Assembly: GCF_030247185.1 (NCBI RefSeq)
Contig: NC_080571.1
Location: forward strand, 111,407,067 to 111,471,066
Direction: 5' to 3'
DNA length: 64,000 nucleotides
DNA from: Malaya genurostris
Taxonomy: Eukaryota; Arthropoda; Insecta; Diptera; Culicidae
In this document: positions 21,966 through 31,651 of the stretch, piece after piece
Layout of the letters: each line of letters opens with the position of its first letter
Position numbering within the stretch: the stretch's first letter is position 1
Program-made: the position numbers and the translations under genes
Notes under the pieces: model-generated
What the model saw: only the letters and a program-made list of their open reading frames with translations
Databases searched by the model: none
What the model was told of the DNA's origin: nothing

Positions 21966-24632
21966 ACCGGCTGCTCGGCCATCCATGGAAGTTGACCATC
22001 AATGTTAACTTCCCTCTCTGAGCAGCCTAGATAGCCGTGTAGTGTCGGTAGCGGTTTCCCAACTGGCTAAGAATAACGCTACGGTCCACCTGTACCGGTG
22101 GTATAAGTCCACCAAACAGGTAAGCCGTGTGGCATCCGGCGGAATTATTTTTTACCAAGAATTGATCCATTGGTTTCCTGTTCCATGTCGTAAAAGGCCA
22201 CAAAAATAGGAACTCTCAAGTCAAGGTGTATTTCCGTGCCGATGGCTGAATGGCTGCAGGAGGTTAAACATTGCAGTCGTGAACGGAATATCTTGGGTTT
22301 TTCCCTTACTGGATACACGCAATGCTTAGCAATCAACTTCTTTGATCATCGCTTCGGCAGGCCAGAGATTAGAAAGCTGAGTGTCTGTGGGTGTCCTCAA
22401 GGTGGTGTACTATCCCCACTTTTATGGAACCTAGTCGCTGATGGTTTGTTAAGGAAACTTAATAACCTTGGATTTCCGACTTATGGTTTTGCCGACGATT
22501 ATCATATATTGATGACCGGTATAAGCATTAACACTCTCTTTGATATAATGCAACAAACCCTGCGATCTGTTGAACAATGGTGTTGTCAGGGTGGATTATC
22601 TGTAAATCCGGGTAAAACATCAATGGTGCTTTTCACTCATCGTAGGATAATCACAGGAGCTCGTCCGTTACAGTTCTTCGGTTCAGAGGTTACTGTGGTC
22701 GATCAAGTTAAATACGTCGGGATTATTCTTGACTCAAAACTGAATTGGTCTGCTCACATTGATTTCAGGATTAAAAGAGCTTGCATGGCTTTCGGCCAAT
22801 GCAGACGAACTTTTGGAAAATCATGGCGACCCAAACCCAGATATATTCATTGGATCTACACAACTATTGTTAGACCAATTTTAGCATATGGATGTCTTGT
22901 ATGGTGGCAGAAAGGATAAGTCGCGACAGTTCAGTAAAAGCTAAATCATCTCCAAAGGATGGTCCTAATGGCAATGACAGGAGCATTCACGACAACTCCT
23001 ACTGCTGCTCTAGAGGCGCTACTGTGCATTAAACCACTACATGTGTTCCTAAAACAAGAAGCATTATCTTGTGCATACCGTCTTAGGGTTACAGGGCTTT
23101 GGAACAGTAACCCATTAGATTATGCTACCAGCCACACTCGCTTGTGCTCTCAAATGGTTACGTGGGATGAGTATTTACTCGCTCCTAGTGACCTAACTCT
23201 CACATGCAGTTTTCCTTTCAAAACATTCAATGTGAGCTATCCTCTTCGTTGGGAATGGTTGTCTGGTTGTCTGTAACGACAACTTGATGAACACATAGTT
23301 TGTTATACGGACGGTTCTCTGTTGAATGGTCGTGCTGGTGCTGGTGTCTACTGTCGTGAAATGAGGCTAGAGCAGTCTCATTGCCTTGGTAGATACTGTA
23401 CTGTGTTCCAAGCAGAAATTTACGCAATTCTGTGTGGAGTACAATCGGCACTTCAGCAGAGGATCTGTGGTAAACGAATTTATTTTTGTTCCGACAGTCA
23501 GGCAGCCTTAAAAGCACTCAGTTCGAATGACTCACGGTCGAATCTAGTGATCGCATGTCGAACTCAAATTGAAGACCTCAGCAATTCAAATGCTGTTTAC
23601 TTCTTATGGGTACCCGGCCACTCTGGTATTACTGGAAATGAATGAGCTGATGAGTTAGCTAGAGCTGGTGCAACGAATGATTTCGTTGGTCCTGAACCAG
23701 CTTTACCACTTTCAAATAGTTGGATAAAGCACAAGATTCGTTCTTGGGCTGCGTCCAAACATGCCAGCTACTGGCGCAGCTTGCAAACTTGCGCTCAGAC
23801 AAAAGCATTTCTACCAGATTTAAATCTGAAAATGTCAAAGTGTCTACTGCATTTCTCCAAGTATCATTGAAGTATTCTGGTCAGAGCTCTGACTGGACAT
23901 TGCAAACTCAATTATCACATGGCTACTATTCAACGTGCTGAGTATTATTCGTGTGATTTGTGTGAATGCGATTATGGTACTTCATATCATCTGATATGTA
24001 ACTGTCCCGCATTGACGCAGCTACGTATCCGGGTTTTTGGTTCTCCATACATGGTTGAGTCTGTGTATGCGGAGCTAAATTTGAAGGATATTCTCTCGTT
24101 TCTCACCCAATGTGGTAAGACGCTATAGTCAGAGGGGTTCATCGTTCTTCCTGGATTGAATGAATCCCTTCTGTATTCACCTTAAATAGGGTTTAGCAGA
24201 TTGTTTGGCATCCTTTAGGGGGTACCGAATTTACTTCTGATCGTACATACTGCGAATCGTTCTGCATTCTTCCGGGAGTGCAGAATGGTGTCGCTTTTGT
24301 AAGATCTCTAAATCCTCTCGGGGGTTGGAGGTTTTATTAACAGCAGACTGTTCGGGACCTCGTAGAGGTTCAGAATTTCCTTCTGCTTCCACTAAATGTG
24401 ATCCTCAGCAGATTGTTCAGCATCCCCTAGGGGTGCAGAATTTACTTCTGCTTTTATGTGTTTTTGTGTCGTCAATTTTCCCCATCCTCCTAGTCCAACC
24501 CTTACCATTTCCTTTCAATCCTTCCCTCTTATATATCGGGAAAATGATGCTAAAAACAAATTGATGGCAAGGCACAAATCTCCAAATATCAAGGGGAACG
24601 TGCCATTTGAGCCAATTTGTTCTGATTCCTGA
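21966..24632 (+). mobile_element. LOA/Lian-like non-LTR retrotransposon, internally deleted copy
   Basis: This is the same family as 688-5268, in the opposite orientation. It has the 5' UTR beginning CGGCCATCCATGG (with about 10 extra bases before it) and an identical 3' end GATTCCTGA without poly(A). A perfect 183 bp direct repeat (21783-21965 and 24633-24815) flanks it. About 2 kb of the reference copy (2919-4926) is missing at a junction near 22310, removing the start codon, the endonuclease and the N-terminal RT. Confidence 0.9.
22311..24128 (+). pseudogene. RT-RNase H remnant of the deleted LOA-like copy
   Basis: The frame at 22236-22919 includes CPQGGVLSPLLW, FADDYHILM, NPGKTSMVLFTHR and YVGIILDSKLNW, then stops after LVWWQKG. 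RNase H follows in other frames (DGSLLNGRAGAGVY, FCSDSQAALKAL, VPGHSGITGNE then TGA). A C-terminal Cys/His segment lies at 23919-24128 (CDLCECDYGTSYHLICNC). The RNase H segment keeps residues lost in copy 1, such as AALKALSS. Upstream Met codons lie in the former 5' UTR and are not real starts. Confidence 0.85.
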
Positions 24633-25167
24633 TACTTAGAAAATAAACGATTTCTTACAACACCCATTTTTTGTGTTCAACTCGTTTCCATTTCAACACA
24701 AAATCCAATGCTGCATAAATTCGCGTCATTATTTGATATGTAATTTTTGCTCACGATATAATGCCACCGAGTTCACCGTGCATTTCTCACACCACCTCAA
24801 TACGAAGCAGCAGCGCGCAAGCAATAAAAAAAAATGCGGAAAAGTTTATGTAAACTTTTTCAAATTTCGGTTGTTTTAGCTAACATTTTATAATTTTGAG
24901 TTGCATTTTCAGATTCTTTGTGAAATTCTGCTACAAACACTACTTTTCAGTTCTAAAATCATCCCCGTGGAACGGAACAGCAACCGTTTATACATTTCAA
25001 AAACCAATTACGGCTCGGCAAAGAAAAATTTCAAAATTCTAAGAATACTTAGTTATGATAAATTTGATTTCGAAAACTTAAGTGTTTTTGGTTTTTCGAA
25101 AAACGGTCTAGTTTTTGAATAATTGATCAAAAACGCGATTTTCGCATTCCGCTACATTTCACCTTAA

Positions 25168-25800
25168 ACACTTAAACGAACTGCATGAAAAACACGAGTG
25201 AATCAAACCTCTTAAAAAGAAATTCAAATTCTTGCAAAAAAATCGTCTTATTCATAATATTTAGGCGCATCAATACAGCTTGTGTTGTTATCTCTATGAA
25301 ACAAATTAATCAAAGTGGTTGAACAAAATATTTTCCTGATTTTCGTTAGATGGTGTTCCAAATTCACAATCGAATTAAACACTAGCTCTCGGAATATTAT
25401 TCTAGCAACAACGATCACATCAAATACGTAAGAATACATTCGAACAAAATGTAACTTTGATGTTTGTCAAGTGAAAAGCGTAGCCCTGCTTAGTCTCTTA
25501 TGATGTCAATTTTCGGTTCATTATCTTTATTTTTATGTTATGTTTAATTCTCTATCAGTCGGTGGGTAAAACAACACGATTTTAAAATAACATGCTTCAG
25601 GATCAAGTAAACATTTTCAGTAGGTCTTGCTTTTCAATGTCTGCTTTTTGCTTCACCATTAATCTATTAATCTATCACATCACTTGATTCATTGCTCATG
25701 ATTTCATGATAAGTTAAAATGATTGGTTTCATGATTTTCCAGTCATAACAGCAGTAACGGATTTCTTTCCGTGTTGAAATAAAAAAAATAGAATACTGAT
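25168..25800. other. No gene seen
   Basis: AT-rich sequence downstream of the TTAA element. No motif recognised on either strand. Confidence 0.45.
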
Positions 25801-25801
25801 A

Positions 25802-25873
25802 GCATCCGCCGCGACTTGAACCGAGAATCATTGGATCGAAAGTACGTCTGTTAATCGGCTGAGCCACAGAAGC
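25802..25873 (-). mobile_element. tRNA-derived SINE fragment (72 nt tRNA-like)
   Basis: On the minus strand the 72 nt run from GCTTCTG to CGGATGC. There is an A box (TGGCTCAGCCG) and a B box-like GGTTCAAGTCG at tRNA spacing. The outer seven bases can pair at six of seven positions, but the T arm pairs poorly. A shortened relative lies at about 6741-6767. I take it for a SINE head or tRNA pseudogene, not a functional tRNA. Confidence 0.55.
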
Positions 25874-25879
25874 ATGCAT

Positions 25880-27700
25880 CTGCTTGGCTGGTAGAGATGC
25901 ATTTAAATTCATACAGTCGCACCTGCTAGCAGAACGCAACTTACACTCGAAACCAGTGAAATTCAAGCTAATCTAACATTAAGTCACTACAAATGAAATT
26001 TTCCGTCATTTGACAAATTAGGTCTTTATGAATTACATCGTATGAAGGATTAAGTCACCTGTCAAATTCAATTTTTTTTGGTGTGCAATGGAAGGAGCGA
26101 AAATGTTCGTTTCCAATTGCAATTAGTTGATTACGCATAATAATAGCTGTGGTTTATATGAATTGGGTCCAATATTTAGTTTCCAATAAGATTTTATTTA
26201 AAACTAGATACTCGTGATAAATGTTGACATATTTTTGAGGTATTGAACATTGTGCATAACGAATTTTTCATCTTATTTGAAACAGATTTTTTCCTTCACA
26301 CTTATACGAAAAGATTTGATCGGTACCGTAATATGTAGCCAAGCGTTGTCGTGAAGAAAAATTACAAGTTCTTGTATGCATTTTTATATATCACGCCCAT
26401 AGATGCAACATTATTTTATTCAAAACATGTCGTACATATATTATGAGGTTAGTATTACCGCAGAAACTGGCGGCAATATGTTTTATAATACGGCAACCTA
26501 TTTATCTTGTAATAAAGAAATACCGAAATGAATTAAGTGATGGTACCCACAAAGGATTACAATCCACTGCTATTGGAGGCAAAACAAAGTAAGCAAATTG
26601 AACAATGGATAGAACTATTAAATATATTAACTCTTCGGCGTCTCAGAAATACGTCTGGGTTAACAGGTGTACAATTTACTTCTACTCTTGAGAGTCGAGC
26701 TAACTCTTGAATTACGATCTCGTTGGCACTAAAAAGGTATCTTTCATGGGCACTGGGCCGGTTCGGATAGTAAATGGCAAACGACCTTTGCCTTTACTTT
26801 CTGACATATCAGAGACTCGGATGACTCGTATCGCCAAGATGCCTAAGTTCGACTCCTCTGGTAGAAGGTAAAAGTTTAGATACGAGAAACCTTCTGCTTA
26901 CTTGAATGACCCTTGTCACGTCTCACTTTTCCGCACTTTATTCTTCACATCCTTGCTCTTCCTTGAGTACTATGGCTCAATCATTTCATATTCTTTCTCT
27001 TCTTATAATCTCTAGTTAGTTTGATATCGTTAAAAACCGAAAAAGGTAAAAATTACTGACTGACCAGAAATCATAAATAAAAAAAAGCTAAACAGTTGTG
27101 TTAGTGATGTAGCAGAGAGTACATCCAGATGTTGACAAAACAGGCAGCTTCCAATAATCCTGTTTTTCTCTACTTATCATGTTCGTATACCTCGCGTAAA
27201 AAGAGACCTCAGTGTAGTGTTAAAAAGAAGGTTCGTGCATTTGGCTATGTTAGTATTGGAATTGAATAGAATGAATATGGAAAACAGTTAAATAATATCT
27301 TCGATTTGATTCCCGAAAAATTTGGAGATGCTTTGTTGATTGAGTGAATTTGAATTTTAATGGTCGACTGGGGAAATTTCACATGCATGCATTGCTTTTA
27401 ACAAATCACAAAGCTAAGGGTATATTTTTGTGTTATCTATTCACTAGGGTTGATTAATGGATCTATAACGATAACCAAAACACCATATGCAAATGCTTCA
27501 ACATCGACAGCCGAACCGAATATTTATAGAAGAATCTGTTTGAATCTACCTATTGGAGAAGTCACCTAATTGATAGGATTTACAGATTGAATCGAAAGTA
27601 ATAATGGATCAAGAGAGGAAAACAAAGTTTTGGTATTACATCCCTTGTGTGCAATTCGGCCTTCTGTTTCAATAGACTTGGCAGCCGATTGTTAGCGTAC
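25880..27700. other. No gene; small DD37-type transposase scrap near 27120-27300
   Basis: About 25980-26090 ends in TTTTTTTTGGTGTG, resembling a MITE terminus. Around 27125-27290 the sequence (CATCCAGATGTTGACAAAAC, then TTAAAAAGAAGGTTCGTGCA) matches the decayed Tc1/mariner remnant at 46930-47400. Elsewhere I recognise nothing. Confidence 0.4.
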
Positions 27701-28420
27701 AGTACCATTACAAAGCTGGAGCGCTGTAATCTTACTAACACTAAGAATCCATACAACAACTGGCTTGTATGAATGATCCAACAGGTTTTGACGTTCAAAT
27801 ACCTCGGGGTGTGGTTTTTATTCCAAGTACACAGGGGGGAGGACACATTAGGTATCTGATAACAAAATGTAAACAAAGAGTAAATTTCCTTCGAACAATA
27901 ACAGGATCTTGGTGGGGTGCTCATCCGGAAGATCTTATAAAATTGTATCAGACAACGATACTTTCAGTGATGGAATGTGGATGCGTTTGTTTTCGTTCCG
28001 CTGCAAACTCTCATATTATCAAACTTGAGGGAATTCAGTATCGTTGTTTGCGAATTGCTTTAGGCTGCATGCATTCGACACATACAATGAGTCTTGAAGT
28101 TCTGGCGAGAGTTCTTCCATTGAAAGATCGTTTTTGGGAGCTTTCATCGCGACTGCTGATAAGATGTGAGGTACTGAATCCCCTTATTATTGATAACTTC
28201 GAAAGGCTAGTTGAGCATCAATCTCAAACAATGTTCATGACAGTATATTTTAACCATATGTCACAGGAAATCAACCCTTCAAGATATATTCCTATCCGTG
28301 TCAACCTCCTAAATGTCCCTGACTCAACTTTATTTTTCGACACATCCATGCAGCGCGAAGTGCGTGGAATCCCGGAACACCATTATTTTCTCTTCACAGA
28401 CCATTATTTTCTCTTCACAT
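27700..28420 (+). pseudogene. 3' fragment of a non-LTR reverse transcriptase
   Basis: Frame-shifted at its start: VLTFKYLGVWF near 27780 lies in one frame and HIRYLITKCKQRVNFLR in the next. The open stretch then gives TTILSVMECGCVCFRSA, IQYRCLRIALGCM and PLKDRFWELSSRLLIRC. This is the thumb/C-terminal region of an I-superfamily RT. It ends near RGIPEHHYF, where a short duplicated CATTATTTTCTCTTCACA occurs, and the ORF1 unit begins soon after. No RT palm or RNase H remains. Confidence 0.75.
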
Positions 28421-28454
28421 ATAGTCTGAGTGCAAATGAAGTCATTCGCTCAAA

Positions 28455-29482
28455 CGCTGCTGGTAAAAATGAATACAATTGTTGTTGACTTCAAACAGTG
28501 CAAAATTCGACCTTCGATACGAGAACTTGAAGGTTTGCTTAAGGAGCAAATGCATCTTGACATTAAAAGTGTGCATTTACTTCAATGCAATAAGACAAAT
28601 AATGTTTTTATATCCAGTTCTATAAAGAGTTGGATGCAATTCAATTCGCTAAAGACAATAATAATGTGCACTATGTGGAGCATGAAAATATCAAGTACAA
28701 TATTCCAGTATATATGGAAGATAGTGCTATAGAAGTGCGTGTGCATGATCTACCCTCAAGCGTCATCTATCCTTATCTTCGCAAAACTATGTCCCAATAC
28801 GGAGAGATTCTCTCTATCGAAAAAGAAAAGTTTTTCCCCGGTATTCTAAATGGCGTACGTTTGTTACGCATGCTTTTCAGGAGGCCTATACCTTCTTATG
28901 TGACATTCGGTCAGGATACAAGAATCCCGTGCAAATCACTTGTTACCTATGACAATCAGATGGTCACATGTCAATATTGCCAAAAAGCTGTTCACTACGG
29001 TAAGCCATGTGATAAACTGGACAAGGAGACAACTACACCAAATGACAACGGTGCTTCCTTCACACCAAACCCAAGCAACCCCAGTACACCTGTGACAGCC
29101 ACCAACAACAATTAAGCATCCCCTTCAACGAATCCATCATCATCCCCTATAGAACAAAGTACACCAGTAGCAGTTAACAACTTACCCTCCAACCAACCAG
29201 CAATTGCAACCAATGTACAACAAGGTGCATCTACAGCAACTAGCAACGAAAAGAAGACGGAAATCGACAACAATACCATCGATGCGGCAATGGATGACGA
29301 GACGAACCACTAACGAAGTGCCCCTCAATCCTCGCTGGAGGGAAATGGAAGCTCCTCTAGAAAAAGGGTGACAACGAGATCCAACTCAAAAAAAATTTAT
29401 TTAAAAAATCGGCTCAATCGGCCTCGTAAAGCTTATTTGCAAATAGGCCTGAATAAAAATATATTTTAAATAAAAAAAAAAA
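28455..29482 (+). pseudogene. ORF1-only non-LTR unit, copy 2 (gag-like, poly(A)-tailed)
   Basis: MNTIVVDFKQCKIRPSIREL and LLKEQMHLD open the unit. A frame change near 28620 leads to the frame at 28630-29115, with EVRVHDLPSSVIYPYLRKTM, MSQYGEILSI and a CCHC knuckle CQYCQKAVHYGKPC. A Thr/Asn/Pro-rich tail follows, with a stop at 29113; the coding-like sequence continues to a KKSAQSAS-type end near 29425. After AGGCCTGAATAAAAATA comes an A-rich tail ending near 29482. The layout matches copy 1 at 13055-14060. As a family, such proteins bind element RNA; here the frame is damaged. Confidence 0.72.
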
Positions 29483-29985
29483 TCAGATACATGGTAGTTC
29501 TCATAAGCATACGAGCAGGTCCGTACCCAGGATTTCGTTTCGGGAGGGGCCACAGATGAAAAATAAAACATTCATCTGGTCCTAGGTGAGCCTTTCATAC
29601 CTTTTGTTTGTTTGAAGTGAAGTGCAGCTTCAAAATTATAAAACATATAGAAAAAAAACTCCGAATTCGCATAGATCTATAATTCTATAATTTGCAATTT
29701 TTGGTAAATTTGGTTGGTTATTTGTCTAACAAATTTAAATCAAATATAGCAGTTTCGGACTAGAAAAACTGGACAGAAATTTCAAATATAACTCACATAA
29801 TAACTTATATTAAAGTAAAATGTACTAGTTCTAGACTCATATGATCCTTTTTAATTTCATCGAGATCCAACGTCTGGATCTGGAAAAACAGGAAGACGAG
29901 TATTGAAAATTTCAATTCGTCATCAGAAGTGACGATGAACAACATGAAAATCTTATTAGTAGCGGTCCAATATTTGAAAATTGAA
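29483..29985. other. No gene seen
   Basis: AT-rich intergenic sequence after the poly(A) tail of the ORF1 unit. Nothing recognised. Confidence 0.45.
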
Positions 29986-29987
29986 CT

Positions 29988-30128
29988 TACATAGATTCCC
30001 CAGAGATGACTAGGACGACAAAATTCACTGTATATATCATTCACGAATATCATTAGAAGAAGTGGTCCGAGCTGGCTCCCTTGTTTCGACTCGTGAAGAA
30101 CAGAAAAAGTCTTTTCAACGCGCATCAA
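29988..30128 (-). pseudogene. Short reverse transcriptase scrap
   Basis: The minus-strand frame contains SKQGSQLGPLLLMIFVNDI, the conserved RT segment that normally reads QGS.LGPLLF.IF.ND in Jockey/CR1-type elements. Nothing else of the element is recognisable on either side. Confidence 0.6.
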
Positions 30129-31640
30129 AACTATTCCAATTTGTAGGTCATATCAGTTGATGGCCATACATACTTACTTTGGCGATTTTTGGTTTCCGGT
30201 TCCGGAAGTAACGGTCAGAATTCCAAAATGAAACTTGCGCGTTCCTCTTATGTACCGACGCTTTATCTCAAATACACGATTTTTTCGGTTTTCAATCGCT
30301 TCAATAATGCAAACTTATACGTGCTGTAGACGCTGTTATTCTTTTTTAGAGATAGTCCACGAATATTATACCATGACATTCCCAAAGAATCGATTTCATG
30401 ACCTTTTCATCTTATTCAGTCTACCTATATCGCTTCGGAGCACTCGTACCGAAGTCAGTCAATTGTTGGGTAATCTGTCTGTTCTCCGGTGTATAATAAT
30501 GAATCCTGGTCAAGGAGTTTCCAACCGACACTAAAAGTCCAACCGAATCTAATCACCATAACCGAAAATGCTTCCGAAGTGTGCTCGCGTTCGTCTTTTA
30601 AATTCTGACTATGCATGAGCAGCACTTAACACCACGATATCTTTCACATCTGCAGAATCGAAACCACTATTTCACGGTTTAATCTGAAGGAGAACTAGCA
30701 TTAAAATATTCATCCAATTTTTACCTCGCAAAATTGTTTATTAAGGAACGAAAATCTGCTTGTCTTTCTCATATTGAAAGGTTATGCAGTCATTGCGAAA
30801 ACCGACTTTAGAACCGTAGTCAGCCTAATTAATTTACTTTGCTAATCCAAATCGGCAATAGTAGTCAAAATTACGAATATTTCGCTCTATAAATTGAAAA
30901 TATTTGGTTCCATTTGATTGTTTTTACATACTTGTTTATACGTCGATCGTTGGCATAGTTTTACTTACAGAAACATGAAACACTTAAAGTAACATTCCAA
31001 ATTTTTGGTAAGGCTCGACATGAAATGTATCTCTATTATGTTTGTTTACCATTTTCAATATAAACAGGTATAGAATTCGCTCAAACAAAAGATAAAATTT
31101 TAGAAGTGTAGAAAAGCATGTCAGTTTTATTCAGTTATGTCTCTGACATTACCCACCCGTCTACACTCTTCAAATTTTGTTTTTTCAACTATGGTATAGT
31201 ATTCAGATGCCGCCAGGGAATTGGGGAACATTTTGACTATTGCATGAAAGTATTGTATGAAATGAAAGGAACCGTTATTCCTATTTTCTTGGTTAACTTT
31301 TAATAGCATTACAAAAAAAAAACAAAAGTCTTACTTTCACCTCGAACAGATCAAAAGGTTTATAACGGAACTCGAACCTGCCATGACAAGTTGGCAAGTG
31401 CGAACTAAATCTTTTTCATTCATTCTGTTTGTTCACCTGTATATGAGTCTCTAACTTATACGGCAAACAAACCGTTCGTGATGAGTAATTAATGCTAAGA
31501 AGAATAGGCTAACGCTTAGTACTTCTCTTTCAAGCTCATATCCTGACGAAGCGATGGTAATCGTTTGGTAGATTAGGATTTATTAAGCCCATTCCTGCGG
31601 TGTACGCGACAGTAAACTCATTATATTTTCATTACTCTGA
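30129..31640. other. No gene; family B fragments; upstream region of DM4/DM12 gene 4
   Basis: About 30130-30240 and 30770-30830 carry drifted family B phrases (CTTTCTCATATTGAAAGGTT, TTCCGGTTCCGGAAGTA). At about 31365-31385 the minus strand has GGCAGGTTCGAGTTCCG, a B box-like string that may be a SINE remnant. The promoter of gene 4 should lie before 31652, but no convincing core element was found. Confidence 0.45.
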
Positions 31641-31651
31641 AAGGATCCATT

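Larger units (their letters stand above)
21240..25163. mobile_element. TTAA-flanked TIR element, copy 2, split by a retrotransposon
   Basis: It has the same GGTGAAATGTAGCG / CGCTACATTTCACC termini as copy 1 and is followed by TTAA at 25164-25167. Removing the LOA-like insertion (21966-24632) and one copy of its 183 bp duplication leaves about 1074 bp, which matches copy 1 (1086 bp) in length and content. Divergence between copies is concentrated near 21560-21640, where copy 2 has different sequence. Confidence 0.85.

Noticed and set aside
25802..25873. Possible tRNA gene of exactly 72 nt
   Set aside because: The acceptor ends pair, but the T arm does not, and a truncated relative occurs at 6741-6767. 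A SINE or tRNA pseudogene is more likely.
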